DNA from: Coffea arabica | Taxonomy: Eukaryota; Streptophyta; Magnoliopsida; Gentianales; Rubiaceae | Direction: 5' to 3' | Assembly: GCF_036785885.1 (NCBI RefSeq) | Contig: NC_092324.1 | Span: 31,175,001 to 31,239,000 of the forward strand | Length of the DNA: 64,000 bases | Part shown: positions 45,214-58,750 of the stretch, one piece after another | Layout of the letters: every line of letters starts with the position of its first letter | Numbering within the stretch: the first letter of the stretch is position 1 | Notes under the pieces: generated by a model | Databases searched by the model: none | What the model saw: the letters and a program-made list of their open reading frames with translations, nothing else | Told to the model about the DNA's origin: nothing | Translations under genes and position numbers: made by a program

Positions 45214-46070
45214 GAATACAAAGGAAACAGGAGCAGACTATCAGTACACAGCCAAATTCAGCAGTAAAACCAGATTATGCATGAATAAATCAATAAAAAT
45301 CTACAGAAAGGCCAAAACTAGGAGTCAAACAAGCAAGTTCAAATGAGATCTGCCAACGTAAAATGTGGTTGCATGCTTATGCTCTGTAGCTTCAAACTGT
45401 TATAAAAAAAATTTTGATTCATTGATTTATGCCTTTTTTTTTTCGGAATGGGCAAATGATATGCAAATTGAATACAAAACATAAACACCTCAGACACTTC
45501 AGCCTTGAAAAAAAAAAAATTTACCCTGTATAAGCGGTCCTTGTGGCCTTAAAAACACCTCCTCTTAAAATTAAAAGACCTGATTATTTAAACATGCAAC
45601 TAACATCATGATTTATCTTAAAATCATCTCTAACTGGAAGAAAACACTATCAACTAATTACCTACATGATAACAATCACCTCATCATAGTTCATAAACTG
45701 AAAGTGAAGTCCCAAAAGAAAAAGATAGGCCACAATAAAATTTCCATGAATCCATCTAAACTAATTAGATTTTCTTTGGCCCTGACATCTATTTTAATAA
45801 ATGTAGTTGGGAAGAAGCTATTAATCCAGCAATGCAAATGTACAAAAATTTCCACTAAGCGGCTTTATATTGACCACATTCCCCAAATCAAACAAGAGGT
45901 CATATATTTCCAAGCTATCCATTTACTGTTGCTCACACAGAATATCGAACTCACAAGGGCAGATACAAAGTAAAACTATTGTTTAGGAGGAAGAGTATTA
46001 TGACGGGGTTTTACCCTTCCAGTGAAGGACGGAGTTACAGAATGCAATAAAAACAGAACTGCAAGCTTCT

Positions 46071-49000
46071 TTAAACAACATATGTGGCAAGAAGAGCGTG
46101 TAGTATAGCCCAATAGATAATAACACCAAGGCGCAAAGTAGGTTGTCGCATTAGTGTCCGATCACATGACATCCTGCGGTACAAACGAACATAACATTTA
46201 AGCCAAGTCACGAATTCCACCAGAAAAAAATCCAAATAGAAGAAAAAATGTAGACATGTATGCTCAAAATGTAGTTAAGGTACAGAAACTGTGTGAAGAA
46301 ATACCATAAGCCGTCAATCATATCAGATACTGGTCTCGTAAATCGAGGCACAATTCTTGATGTGGTTAGCGACTTGAATCCATGAGCTGAAATAGAGGAT
46401 TAAAAAAAAAACAAAACATTGGAGGACTTCATAGTAATTCTGTTTATTATAACTTAATATCCCAGTATAGCATCCAGGGTACCATACCTTTGTCATCATC
46501 ATCATCCTCTATCCCACTAACAGGATCCATATCTATAGCAATAGCAACTTGATCACTATTGGTTTTGCGTCCACCTCGAACTTGAGGGGCAGCGCTTCCA
46601 GCCCTTTTGTTAATCTGTACCAAAAGCATGCAAAACACAGTACCATTTAAAAAATAAAAATAAAAAAAAGGACCTCCACTTACAGAGGAAAAGTGGGAAA
46701 AACTCAAAGAAGAGAGCTAAGCTTAAGCATTATGTATTAAAGAACACTAGATTAATGATATAAGAAAAGCAATTATATTTCAGAAAATATACAGCAAGCT
46801 CCACTCAAAAAATGACATGTCATACATATATCTTTTATCTCCATTTTCTTCCATATCGTCTTTACCCAACCACTCAAAAGTCTTGATATCCTCCAAGGCC
46901 AACTAATTATCAGAACCGCTAATTCGAACAGTCAACAAACACAATGAAAGCCAATCAAAATTTCCTGCAAAAGCCAGCTCTTTAGCAACAATGCCAAACC
47001 CAACTATACTCCCATTTCCTCTTTCTCAAAGACCAATTTACTTTGATTGTTCCTGCAAAAGCCAGCTCTTTAGCAACAATGCCAAACCCAACTATACTAC
47101 CATTTCCTCTTTCTCAAAGACCAATTTACTTTGATTGTCTTGGAATTCTCCAATTTTGACAAAAAATATCATTATCTTCAACTAACTTGTTTCACCAAGT
47201 ATACTTCTGAAATTGTTATAACATGTAGGAAATATAATTTTACTTTGATTCAGATACTGTTATCACTCGTTTGTTCTTATAATGTTGGAAATTAGACCAC
47301 ATACATTTTATACACAACCAAAAAATGGCCAGTTGTTTTTTCCCAAAGTATCACATGCGTATATTGTATCCTAACAAGAAAGAAACTTCACACAATTATT
47401 AGATAAGGCATTTTTAGAATTCCAAGCAGCCACGAATTGGGTGGTTTGTACATGTCTCTATGATAAGTTTAATGTATTTCAGGTTGTTTTCATGCCTCAA
47501 AGATATTATTACAATTTGTCAGTAGTGCTTTACAGTTGAGATGTACTGTTTATCATTTTAGGAAACGCTGAAAGATTAGAGCTGACACGTATCAAGCACA
47601 TATACTCAAATAGCTAACTTTGACTGTTCAAGACAAGCTTGATTCCTACATCTCTGGCCTTTACAAAACTACAGTTAAGTTTCCTTAGTTGTTAAATTTG
47701 CTTCTCTACGAAGTTTATTGCAGCCAGACACTAAGTCTTGGTATCCAAGCCGAGCTAACGTAAGAGCTTCCGCAAAACCTCATAATCAATGAGATCATGG
47801 GCACTTGAGTTTGATAGGGCTTATTTCGACTTTTGTTAGCTCGTAACAGCTTCCAGAAAAGTTCAAAATATGATATTTCAAAAATGGGAAGGCAATGTAA
47901 GCAATTTCACTCAAAAATCCCAACAAGGCAATTTACTTCTTGAGAATCCCTAATTGCTGTACACCCAATTTTAAATTATATAAACTACTAAAAACTGTAA
48001 CCAGATGCAAATTATTACTTCATAAATGCCAACCTGCAATTCTTTCATGGAGTTTATGCAGATCAACAGAAGACCATCAAACCCCACCCAAAAATTGCAA
48101 CTTGCAAAAGAATGGAAGTTTGTCATCTCAAAAATGTTCTACTTGCAAGAGACACAATTTTCAATACCACTAATAAGGTTGTTCCTTCTTGATGACTTAT
48201 GGCTTGCACCTAACTGTTGACATCTTCCATCCCTAAAGATAAAGAATTAATGTTCCAGAGCTAACCAAACACAAACTTCCAAAACAGTGTCATAGTTCTA
48301 TATCTCTAACTCACACCCGGAAAATAATAATTATGAAATATTCAATCCACAGCAGCTCAAGGAAATTGAGACACAACATAAACAAAAAGACATACCAATG
48401 ATTCAACTTCCACAATTTCAGATTTTGGACTTGTTGCCTGTCCTGAATCGCCTACATGTCTAACCATGGTTAATTGAGAATCTTTCTCAAGCAGTGCATT
48501 TTCAAGAAACTCTACTTTCCGGATCAATTCTTCTACTCTACTCCTCTCTCCTTTCAACAACAATTCTCTATTTTGCGCCACTGTCCGAAGTTCCTCCAAC
48601 TCTGATACAATGGATTCAATCTGCTTTTGCAGTAGCTCTTTGTGTTCACGAACTTGGTTAGTCTCAGCATCACTAGAAGGCATGTCCCGCACCTGAACTC
48701 GAGAAACTGTCGTGTCTAGCCATGTCAAGAGTTCAAGGACTTCATCAGGGTTCCTTTTGTTGCTCATCTGGGTTGCTGTAAGTGCTTCATTGGTGCACCT
48801 AGTAACTTCTTGCCTTAAGAAAGATATCTCTCCATCCCGTTCTTGTAATTGCAACTGAAGCTTCTCAACCTCAGAGAGAAGGTTTTCTGATAGATGATGA
48901 AGCTCATCAAACTTGCTGACAGTGACAGAAAGCTTCTTCAAAACCCTTCCTCGAGAAGCTTCAAGGTTCTCCAAGTCTTGATTCTTTTTCTGCAAATCAC

Positions 49001-50804
49001 TTTCTAGCTCCAGAATTTTGTTAGAAAGGCCTTCCATCTGAGACTCCTCCTCATCAAGTGCTTGCATGAGTGCCTCAATTTCTGAAAAGTTACAAAAAGG
49101 AAAATCAAGCATAAACTCACAAAGTAGAACAGCAATTGCAACTATAGCCGATAAAATTTGAGATCAACAGAACAAAGCAACATAAAGACCTTGATCTTTC
49201 GCAGCCAGGGCATCTGTCAGTGAGGCAACTCTCTGCTGCAAGTCTGCAGAGACAGTTTCCTGATATTCTAATTCTTTGACTCTTTTCTTCAACATACTAT
49301 GCTCCTCCTCCATGCCATTTACCTGAATCTGCAGATCATCTGCCTTAGTTGTTGCAGATCGAAGATCTTGCAAGTAATTCTTTGCTATGACTTCAGCATC
49401 CTTGATCTGACTAACAAGCTCAGTACTTATTCTCTCTCGCTGGATATCCTTCTCATGAAGTTCTTTCTGCAAGTTACTTACAATAGTCTTCCATTCCATT
49501 TGTCTATCTTCTAAAATCTCATTTTGCCTACTGATGAGATCCTTTACAACAGACAACAATTTCTCTCTCACTGACATAATAACTTCCTCGGAAGACACAA
49601 TATTCTCTTCAGTAGAAGTATTTCCTCCAACAGAAGTTTGAGAATTCAAGTCAACCCATGGAGCCTTGGAAGAGAAATCAATCCCATCCTGCTGAGATTT
49701 CCTGTTCTCAATCTCCACAATTGAAAGAGTGCACGCTTCATAAAGCAATGAAATATTCCTATGTGCAACAAACAACTCCGAATCTTTGTCCTTCAAAATG
49801 GATTTTATCTGGTGAAGATTTCTCTCACCATATTCAGAGGACTCTTTTAGAGAGGAAACCTCAGTGTATAAACCCTTAACTATTTCAAATATATGGCTGG
49901 CTTGTTCCTGTATTGAGTTGTGGTGTCTCTGCAATAGTTCTTTAATAAAACCAATTTCTGTTGTAGGAACCTGAAAATATTGCATGCAAAATAACAATCA
50001 TTTATATCCAAATTAAGATACAAGTTATAGCCCTTTTAAAGGACAAAGATAACCACAGTAAAGAGCTGGGACCTAAAAGTAATAATCTGTTTATATAGCA
50101 CTCAGACGCAAGTACAAGAATTGAACACAGTAAGGAGCTGGGACCTAAAAGTAATAACCCGTTTCTATAGCAATCAGATGTAAATACAAGAATTAAACAC
50201 CATGAGCAATAGCTTATTGGAAAAGGAAGAAAATTCAATGACATATCCATCCTACACCTCATATATGGCAAAAATCTGTCCATAGTGCTTTTTCTGTCCA
50301 TGCTTAAAATTTGGAAGTCAATTGTTTGCATTGCAACTACTCTAGCCAAATGGAAATTTGACACGAATTTGGAGATGACAAATGCAAAAAAACTTCACAC
50401 AACGATAGAATACAAGTATTTTGATTTAGACATGCAAAGAGATGGACGACTGAAAGAAGAGTACAATGGATCGGCTAATGATTTCACGATTTCTCTTTAA
50501 ACTAATCCAAGCCTTTTATCATGTTAGTTATGCAGAAGCATGATGCAAAAAGCAACTACATGCAGAATAGATGTTGCCAGAACTTGAAGAAGCTTTAGCT
50601 GACTGCTGAACCCTATCCTTCTAAGGGCCAAAATCCGAGTCAGACAAGATTGAGGCCTGACCAAGGAAACAAGCTAATGGTACATTCTAGGTCCTCTTAT
50701 GCAAACTTTCTGAATATTGGAAAGCACTCATATATATGTATGTATATGTATATATTTATATACGTATATATGTATGCATGTTTATGTATGTATATATGTA
50801 TGTG

Positions 50805-50851
<47 letters not shown>

Positions 50852-50915
50852 GTATATATTTATATACGTATATATGTATGCATGTTTATGTATGTATATA
50901 TGTATGTGTGTGTGC

Positions 50916-50955
<40 letters not shown>

Positions 50956-53900
50956 TATCACACGCATATGAACATATGGGAACTAAATATGTATAGATAC
51001 AGATATATATTTACGGGAACTAATAGACCACAAACTGTGGTACTCAGATGAGTAGAAACATGTAACTCCAAATATCCACTGCACTAAAATAGGCTATTTG
51101 GAGCGAGACAAAGAGAGATGGGGGGGAGTAGGAAGAAGAAGAAGAAAAATGTTCATTGTTTGGGTACTTAACAGATTCCAGTTGGAAAGACCAAAACTAA
51201 TGTTTGATGAACATAAGTATGGAGGGGGTTTTCTTGGTTTTTGGGGCCGGGGAGTGGAGGAGGATGTACTACTTGGATCATTTTGAGCATCTTTACACTC
51301 CTCACTATCCTTCATCACAGCATCAAATAAGTACAAATAAAAAAATGCACTGCCTAATGTCAAAAAAAGGAGCGAAACTGACAGAAAAAGTAACACTACC
51401 TTGTTTTGAGATTTAGGGAAGGTTATACTGCCCGAATCACCAACAGCTATCCCAGCAAAAGCATCAATAGCTGACCTTGCATCTGTGCTAGGAGCACTAG
51501 GTGATTCTAGGCATGACTTAATGCTCGCCTCCAGATTTTGCAGAATCTCCAAATCCTTGGAGAGAACTTCAGCAAGTGAACTATTAACAGTAGAAATCTC
51601 CTCCTGCATTTGATCCACACTAGACCTTAAGATTGAGACTTCAGCCAAGAGGTGGTCCTTTTCTTCAGATTGAACAGCAGACAACTTCTCAACATGTGCA
51701 AGAGCTTCAAATTTTGCAGCTTCAGAGAACTCCTTCTCTCGAGAAACTTCTGATAGCTCCCTAGCAACCTTCGCAAGATCTTCTTGAAGGGCATCATTTC
51801 TTTCTTGAACCTCATTTAACTCTGCAAGCAGTAGCTCAGCTGCTCTTTTAGATTTCCGCGATTCTTGCAAAGAAGAATCCAAAGCAGCATTTAAATCAAG
51901 GTATTTTTTTCCAATTGCTTCAAGCTTTTGAACAGGATTTCCAGAGTCAAAACCAACATCAATAACCTTCAAACTTTCCAATATCAGGCTCAACATATAT
52001 TCTTTCTCATGCAGGCAGTGTTCACTGTCTGATAAACGGTCCCTCAGGGACGCACACTCTGCTTCAACATTTTTTATCCTTTCATGGCTCATAGACAAGT
52101 TCATGATTCTCTGCTCATATTCAGCAATAGAATTTTCACGCTGACTGACCTCAAATTTAAGTCGGTCAACCTCAGCATTTACTTCATCAATTATTTGTTT
52201 CAGATTGTCTCTCTGTTGAACCAAAGACTTTCCCTTTTTGACGGCAATGTTTAATTTCTCTCTTAAAGAAGCTGACTTCTGTTCTTCATGATTAAGAAGC
52301 TCCTGCAGTTCTTTCCTTTTTGCATCCAATTCTTCAACTTCAGTAACCAAATTCTGATTCTTCTCCGAGTAACTGTCTCTCTCCTCCTTCAAATGTACCA
52401 CTTCAGCCAGCGTATCCTCCAGCTTTTTGTTGAGGGCTGCTACATCCTCAGTTACTCCAGAATCTCTAGTTTGCTCTTCATGATCAGTAACACTAGCCTT
52501 TTCATTGACATGCCCATCAGCAACCAGATTACCAACCAAAAGCGTTGAATATTTGTCAATAAGTTTTCTCAGCAAATGTTCCAGATATTCCATATTGTTG
52601 GAACCAAATTCTAAATCATCTGTGACAGAATCCTGAAGAACATTATGAATCAAATCCTGCAATCTTCTCAGCTCAGCTTCAACATGATTTAAATGCTCCT
52701 CATCTACAAGCTTCTGATCCAATTTCTCTTGCAAACAAGTCACTTGCTTCAGCAGCTTCTCATTTTCAATTTCCAACTGTGATGCCTTCTCTGAGCTTTC
52801 ATAATAATCATCAGTAATAGTTTCCAAATTCTTCAGAAGACACTCTTTCTCCACAATAATAGAATGGTAAGCTGATTCAAGTTCAGAAATCCTACTCTGG
52901 GACTCTTCCAGATCACCAGTTAATGATCCATTAAGTGCATCCAAGTAGTCAATCCTCTGCTGGAGAGATTTACAATGGTTCTGAGCATCCAAAAGAGCAC
53001 CTCCCAACCATTGAATCCTATCCTCTGGCTCCAATGACCGCAACTGTAGAGGCATTTCAATCTTTCCAAGAATATCCTCCCACCGCTGCACAAGGTTGTT
53101 CCTTTCTATTAAAGATTGTTCAAGCATATCATTATGCTCTGCCAGCCCATAAAACTTACCTTGGAGCTCTTCATATCTTCTTCTGAAGTCATCAGCCAAA
53201 TCTTGATTTGGTTGTGTCTCTTCTTTCCAGCCATCAACACTTGCAAATCCACTCTCAGAATAGCACTCTCCTCCAACAGGGCTTTTCTGATCCCAATCAG
53301 TAGGAGGAGGTGTGTTTGCAGTGATTGACTTGGCTAACCAATCAACCTTTTCAATGATATCTCTGGAGTGAAAGTGCTCAGGCAGTTCAAGATCTTCTAA
53401 AATCTCTTCAATTCTCTGAAGAATAGAATCCTTAAGAAGAAATGATTCTCGCAATGCAGTAGCAGAATTACGGATGTATGCGAGCTCAGATTTTAGGGCT
53501 TCCATGCGCTCACCAGCCTCAGAATAATTCTGAAGTTTTGTTTCAAGCTCATGAATCACAACATCTTTTAACTGCAAATCCTGTGAGCATTTTTCCAATT
53601 GATTAGATGTCACTGCAAGGGATTGCTTGAGATTGTCACGCTGCACAATCAAACCCTTCCCCTTTGTAACAGCTATGCTGAGCTTCTCCCTAAGAGATGA
53701 AACCCGATGCTCTGACTGTTCTAGTTCAGCAATTCTCTCCAATAGTTCTGCTTGAAAAGCAGGAATATCCTCGTTGACAGTCTTCCAACTTTCTTTCAAA
53801 ACAAGGTTTTCATTTTCATATTGAACAAGTATGAAAGTCAAATAATCCAGCTCTTCCTGAAAATAACCCAACTGCAGCTCATTCAAATCAGGCTTTTCCT

Positions 53901-56900
53901 GGGCCAGGCTTACCTGCTCCTTAGCTTCCTTGTATTTCTGAATGAGAATGTAGACAAAAGACTCTAGGCCTGGCACAGGATCAGCAATATTCACATTGAA
54001 GCTACCCAACATAAATTCTTCTTTAACATTCTGAAACAATTCTAGAATAGCATCTAGATGGAAAGATCTTCTTTTCAGTTCATCAATTTCTCTTACTTGA
54101 TCCACCAGATGTGAATTGAGCTTGTCATTAGCAGATTTAAGTAGCAATTTTTCATCAAGCATCTTTTCCAAAAGGTCATTGAAAAGACCAGGATCTAGCA
54201 GGTTCTCATTATTTACGCCCGTTGTTGTTCCTTCCACATGACCACATGATTCAACAACCCTCCTGAGCTTTCGGTAGTTCTTGTCCAAAACATTGATAAA
54301 AAGTTCATTTTTTTCTTGCAGATTGTTGAACTTCATATTCAATTCGGAGTAAGCACTCAAAATAGCTTGATGGTCTCTCTCAGTGCACTTGAGCTGTTCG
54401 TGCAGACCTTCAATTGCTTTAATGGCAGCATTAACCGAAGCAGCAATCCTACTACCTACATCAAGATTTTTTTGGCAGTCATTTGACAAAGTAAAGGAAC
54501 ATAAGGTCTCAATTGACATATCAAGCTTCCTGACTTCCACAACTATCTGATCAACAAAAGAGTTCCATTCCTTGTCAATTAGCAATCCCCTATCACCAAC
54601 TTCCTTCTGAAGCATTTCAACTTGATTAAAGAAAGAAGAAACCATTTGATCCGAACTTTCGCATATCTCATCCAAATTGCTCTGGAATTCACTAATTTTG
54701 GCTTCCAAGCTCCCCACCTTGTCTTTAAGCTGAATATTATCGGAAATACTAGTTTTAGAGTTGCAGATATGCTGCTTTAGAGCTTCACATAGAACCACAA
54801 GCTCAATGTTTTCTGCTTCGAAATGGATACAATGACTCTTCAAGGACTCACAGGAAGCCACAAGCTGTGTGTTCAAAAACTCAGCAGATATTCTACTCTT
54901 TCTCTCGCCTTCAAAAGATTTACTGGCACTTTCAGCTAGCAGAAGCATCTGCTTAAGAACAACTTGCAGGCTTTTTGTTTGTTGTTTAGCTTGCATGAAT
55001 AGATGCCTAGTTTCTGCACTTTCAGATGATGGCACTTCATCTATTTCATCGTCATCAGCATGAGTTTTTGTTTCAAAAGCTTGAATAAGTTTTGATACTC
55101 CTGACTGAACATATTTACCGCTTGAACTACTTAAGGAAGCCAAAATTGAGTGCATGCCTTCAATTGCATTCTCAAGTTTTTGCAGTACTTCATTTGCCTC
55201 CAGGTGCATTTTCCAAAATGCTGACCCCGATGACACATCAGGATCACCCATAACAATCTGTCTAGGAAGTGATCCATGAGGAGCACTTTCAGATGAGGTC
55301 CTTCTGAACTCTGAGATTGCAGTTTGACTTTCTTCAGTCCTTGGAATTTGAGATGAAATATCATCACTAGCTATGATCTGTCCACCGGTATCTTTTACTT
55401 GATAAGCAGTATCCTCAGGACTAGACATCTCAGCAATATGCAGCTCAATATTTGTTCTCAAAAGTACATTTTCCTGGCTGAGTTTTTCAACATGCAAGTT
55501 CGCTTCTTCTAGGTCTCTTATGGCCTTGCTGAATTCTATCTGCAAGCCTGCTAATACACTCTTAGACTCCAGCAGCTCACGTGATCCACTCTCATTCTTG
55601 CTTGAAAGATGTTGCTTCTCTTCCTCAAGCTTGTTCCTCTCCTCAATCAATGATGCAAGACTTCCAGTTATGTCTGACAACTCCATCTGAAGGCCATCTA
55701 CTAGAATCCTGCTGTCAACAATATTCAATGCTAGCTTCTCGTTCTCCTGGACCAAATATTCTTGTGCCACATGTAGCTTTCTTTTCTCATCCTCTAAAGC
55801 AGCAAGGAGGCCACTCAAACTTGCATTTTCAGCTTGCAGAGACTGAACCAAGGCATTGGAATCTGACAAGTCTGAGAGCAATTTACCATTTTCACAGGCA
55901 AGAAACTCCTTTTCCTCATCAAACTTTCTCGTCTCCTCTTTTATTGATGCAAGACACTCACTTAAGTTGACATTTGCCAATTGCAGCGATGCCAATGAAG
56001 CTTTGCTCTGGGCCAACTCTGCTGCCATCTTGTTATTCTCTTGTAAGAAATTCTCCTTATCTTCAACAACTTTCATTTTCTCCTCCATCACCAAACTAAG
56101 CATCCCATTTAAATTTTCATTTTGGACTTGCAAAGATGCCACTAAATTCCTGCCGTCAGCTAACTCTGATGCCAGGCTTGACATATTGCCTCCTGAAATT
56201 TCCAACCTATTCTGCAAGTTATCAACTCGGGCTGAAAATTCCTCAACTTCAGCCTTTGAAGCATGCAATTGTTGACTGAGTTTCTCCCTTTCAGAACTAA
56301 ACTCGTGACATTCAGATCGACACTGTTTCAGCTCTTCAGAAAGGATTGCATTCTGTCCTTGAACTTCACGAATTGTAGTACTGGATACAGATAATTCATC
56401 AACCAGCTTCTCAAATTGATTATGAAGTTGCATTTCAAGTTCCAACTGCTCACAAAGTTGCATTTGACCTGCATCTCTTGCAAAACTCGAAAGATACAAC
56501 TCTTGTTTGAGTTTTTCAACAAAACTAAAGAATTCTGAACCATTCAAACCCAGAGAAATTGTCAACTTCTCAAATAGAGATTCTCTTGAACAAAACACAA
56601 ATCTGAATTGATCATTCTCAAGCCCGTTCATCACCTCTTGAAGTTGTGAGAGGCTAATTGAGCATGCATCTGATCTAGAAGGCAATTTCAGCATATTGTT
56701 CCTGAAAGAAGTTGCCAAGCCATCATCCTCGAACCCGAGAAGAACCTCTGCAGCATCCTGTTTGTAAATGTTGTCTACTTGAGCACTTTCACTTGATGAA
56801 CCAAAAGCATCACTGATCTGCCCATCTTGAACATTTGGACTTGCAACAACATCATCTGGTTGGGTGCTTCGATCAGTTTCATGTACTACAGCATCAGGAA

Positions 56901-58290
56901 CCACTCTTTGAGTCCATATCTCACTACCTGGATCAGTTTTCTTTGAAACTGAACTGCCAGCTTCCTGCATGGCCCCTACCCAGAAACAAATGAGAATCTG
57001 ATTACAAATCAAATTCACACACAAGGAGAATAACAGACAAAAATTATTTGGTGTCCAGAGAAAAGGCACAACCTACATCTGTTACCTGCTCTTCCTCGTT
57101 CCTCTCTACTTCAGATGACAAATCAACAGGCCCTTGCATTTTACAGGATGTAGATTTCTCATCGGATACAAAAATACCCAAACTTCTTGAATCAACAAAT
57201 TCAACATTTGCATGGCCATCAGTAACACCTCCACCTTCAAATGGAACTGATACTTTGGCATCTTCAACATCACGTTTAGAATCCTCCAATCTCAGCTTCT
57301 CATCTGCCAATTCTAAAGTTGTTTCACCAGCACCATCTTTCAATGACAGATCAACAATAGAAACATGATCATCAACCACTACCGGATCATTTAAAGGATT
57401 CAACTCCGATGAAGTAATAACTTCACCAGCATCAGACACTGACAATTCTTCATCAAGAACTTTGTCAGATGTTGCTGTAGATTTTGCAGCATCACTGTTT
57501 GCATCACGTCCAGGTTTGCTGGACTTACCAGACGATTTACCCCCTTTACCATCTTTCTTCTGCCTGAATTGTTGTAGCTGACAATCCATCACAAAAATAA
57601 ATAAATAAAGGTCAATATGTAAACCTAATGCCAAACAAACAGCTACATATCCAATATTAAAATATAATACATTTAAAGATAAAAGGGAAAATTTGTGAAA
57701 GGGCTCACGTGGAGACATAATTCAAAAGGACAGAATAACTCTAGATGTTTATTAGGATTACAGGAAGTTTGTACTGTATTATCTATACAAACAGTACCGG
57801 TAATGTACCCTGAAAACTATAATTTTCACAGAGAAATCAGCACCAATGCCTTCTTAATAGGTAGAGTCCAGTATTATGCACACATTAGGCATTATGCCTC
57901 CAAGCACACCCTTCTGCGAAATTTCCCCAAGAAATGAGTCGGCCACTGCTCTTTTACTCAACCGATCAAAAAAGATTACTTGAACGCTTTTCAAATAAAC
58001 ATTAAAACATTTAAAATTCAAAATTCAAACACTTAAACCTTTGCTTATATTAACCAACCATATCAGCATTAACTAGTAACTGCATCATTTCAGAATCCAG
58101 TTATCCAAAAAAAGACTCAAACAATTGTGCACTGAAACTAAACAAAAACAAGCTTCCTTAATACTACTATATCATCCCATAATTGAGTGCACAAGAAAAT
58201 ATTCTCAAAAAGCTGAAACGGCACCGTCGATGTTACCTTTTTACGGCCGGCGGCGAGTAGATCGGTCCTGTTCTTATTATTTTTGTCCAT
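46071..58290 (-). CDS. Giant tail-anchored coiled-coil protein, TNO1-like / At4g31570-like
   Basis: Eight exons on the minus strand, joined by consensus GT-AG introns: 58290-58237, 57577-57086, 56964-51400, 49970-49190, 49081-48396, 46614-46488, 46386-46305, 46173-46071. The phases fit throughout (7890 nt, 2629 residues plus stop). The start [18 protein letters not shown], followed by [18 protein letters not shown], is the conserved basic N-terminus of this plant family. Residues ~200-2500 are nearly all heptad coiled coil. The motif REKLxIAVxKGKxLxxQRDN occurs at ~1273 and ~1746. Exon 6 ends in five Asp. The last residues hold a membrane segment, [19 protein letters not shown], at the very C-terminus, i.e. 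a tail anchor. Relatives such as TNO1 sit at the trans-Golgi network and bind the SNARE SYP41, so a tether role is inferred. The TNO1 versus At4g31570 sub-family is from memory. Confidence 0.9.
46615..48395 (-). other. Intron 5 of the coiled-coil gene, with an 88-bp tandem duplication
   Basis: A 1781-bp intron. At 46962-47049 and 47050-47137 an 88-bp unit (TTCCTGCAAAAGCCAGCTC...) is repeated head-to-tail with a single visible mismatch (ATACTCCCA versus ATACTACCA). No coding sequence or transposon is recognised elsewhere in the intron. Confidence 0.85.
49971..51399 (-). other. Intron 3 of the coiled-coil gene, with two tandem duplications
   Basis: A 1429-bp intron. A ~72-bp unit starting GAGCTGGGACCTAAAAGTAA is repeated at 50063 and 50135. 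A TA/TG-rich block at ~50730-50955 repeats with a period of 104 bp, each copy ending in a (TA)n run. Open frames over this block are composition artefacts. Confidence 0.8.
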
Positions 58291-58560
58291 CTGATTTTGA
58301 TCCACTCTGATTGATTAAAATCTCTCGTTAATACATCTTCATCAGCATTGCCTTCTTGTAGCTAAACAAATAATTGATTGACCAAATGAAAACTCAGTAT
58401 GCCACTGAAATTTAAACAGAAAGGAAGAAAAAAGAGTCATTTTTGTAAAAGAATAAAACAGTAGCGTACCTTTGGAGCTTGAATCCTGGAGAGAAATCAC
58501 GAATTCGATTTTCTACTGGGCTTAGGGATATTTTTATCTTCAGATTTTGGGGGTAGAAGG
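58291..58560 (-). promoter_or_regulatory. 5' UTR of the coiled-coil gene, with one intron
   Basis: The ATG exon extends upstream to ~58361, where TTTGTTTAG|CTACAAG fits a 3' splice site. A non-coding first exon ends at 58470 (CTCCAAAG|GTACGC). The transcription start lies upstream, near a CCAAACCAAACCAAACCAAA repeat at ~58570. No TATA box was identified. Confidence 0.55.
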
Positions 58561-58750
58561 GATTTTGGTTTGGTTTGGTTTGGTTTGGAAGTGTGGAGGA
58601 ATTTTAGATCGAACGCAAAGCATCGTTTGGTGGGGGGAGTCTATTTGAAAGTAGGTCATGGAAAATTTGCAATCGGGGGACTTTTTTTTTTTTTTTTTTT
58701 TTGTGGGATGGGGCGAGGACAAGAGGCGATGTCTTTTATTATTATAATTC

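Noticed and set aside
50650..51051. Three long open frames over the intron microsatellite
   Set aside because: They encode Tyr-Ile and Tyr-Val-Cys repeats in several frames at once from (TA)n/(TG)n DNA inside a well-supported intron.
54869..56275. Several plus-strand open frames opposite the giant exon
   Set aside because: They are antisense shadows of a long Ser/Leu/Glu-rich coding exon.
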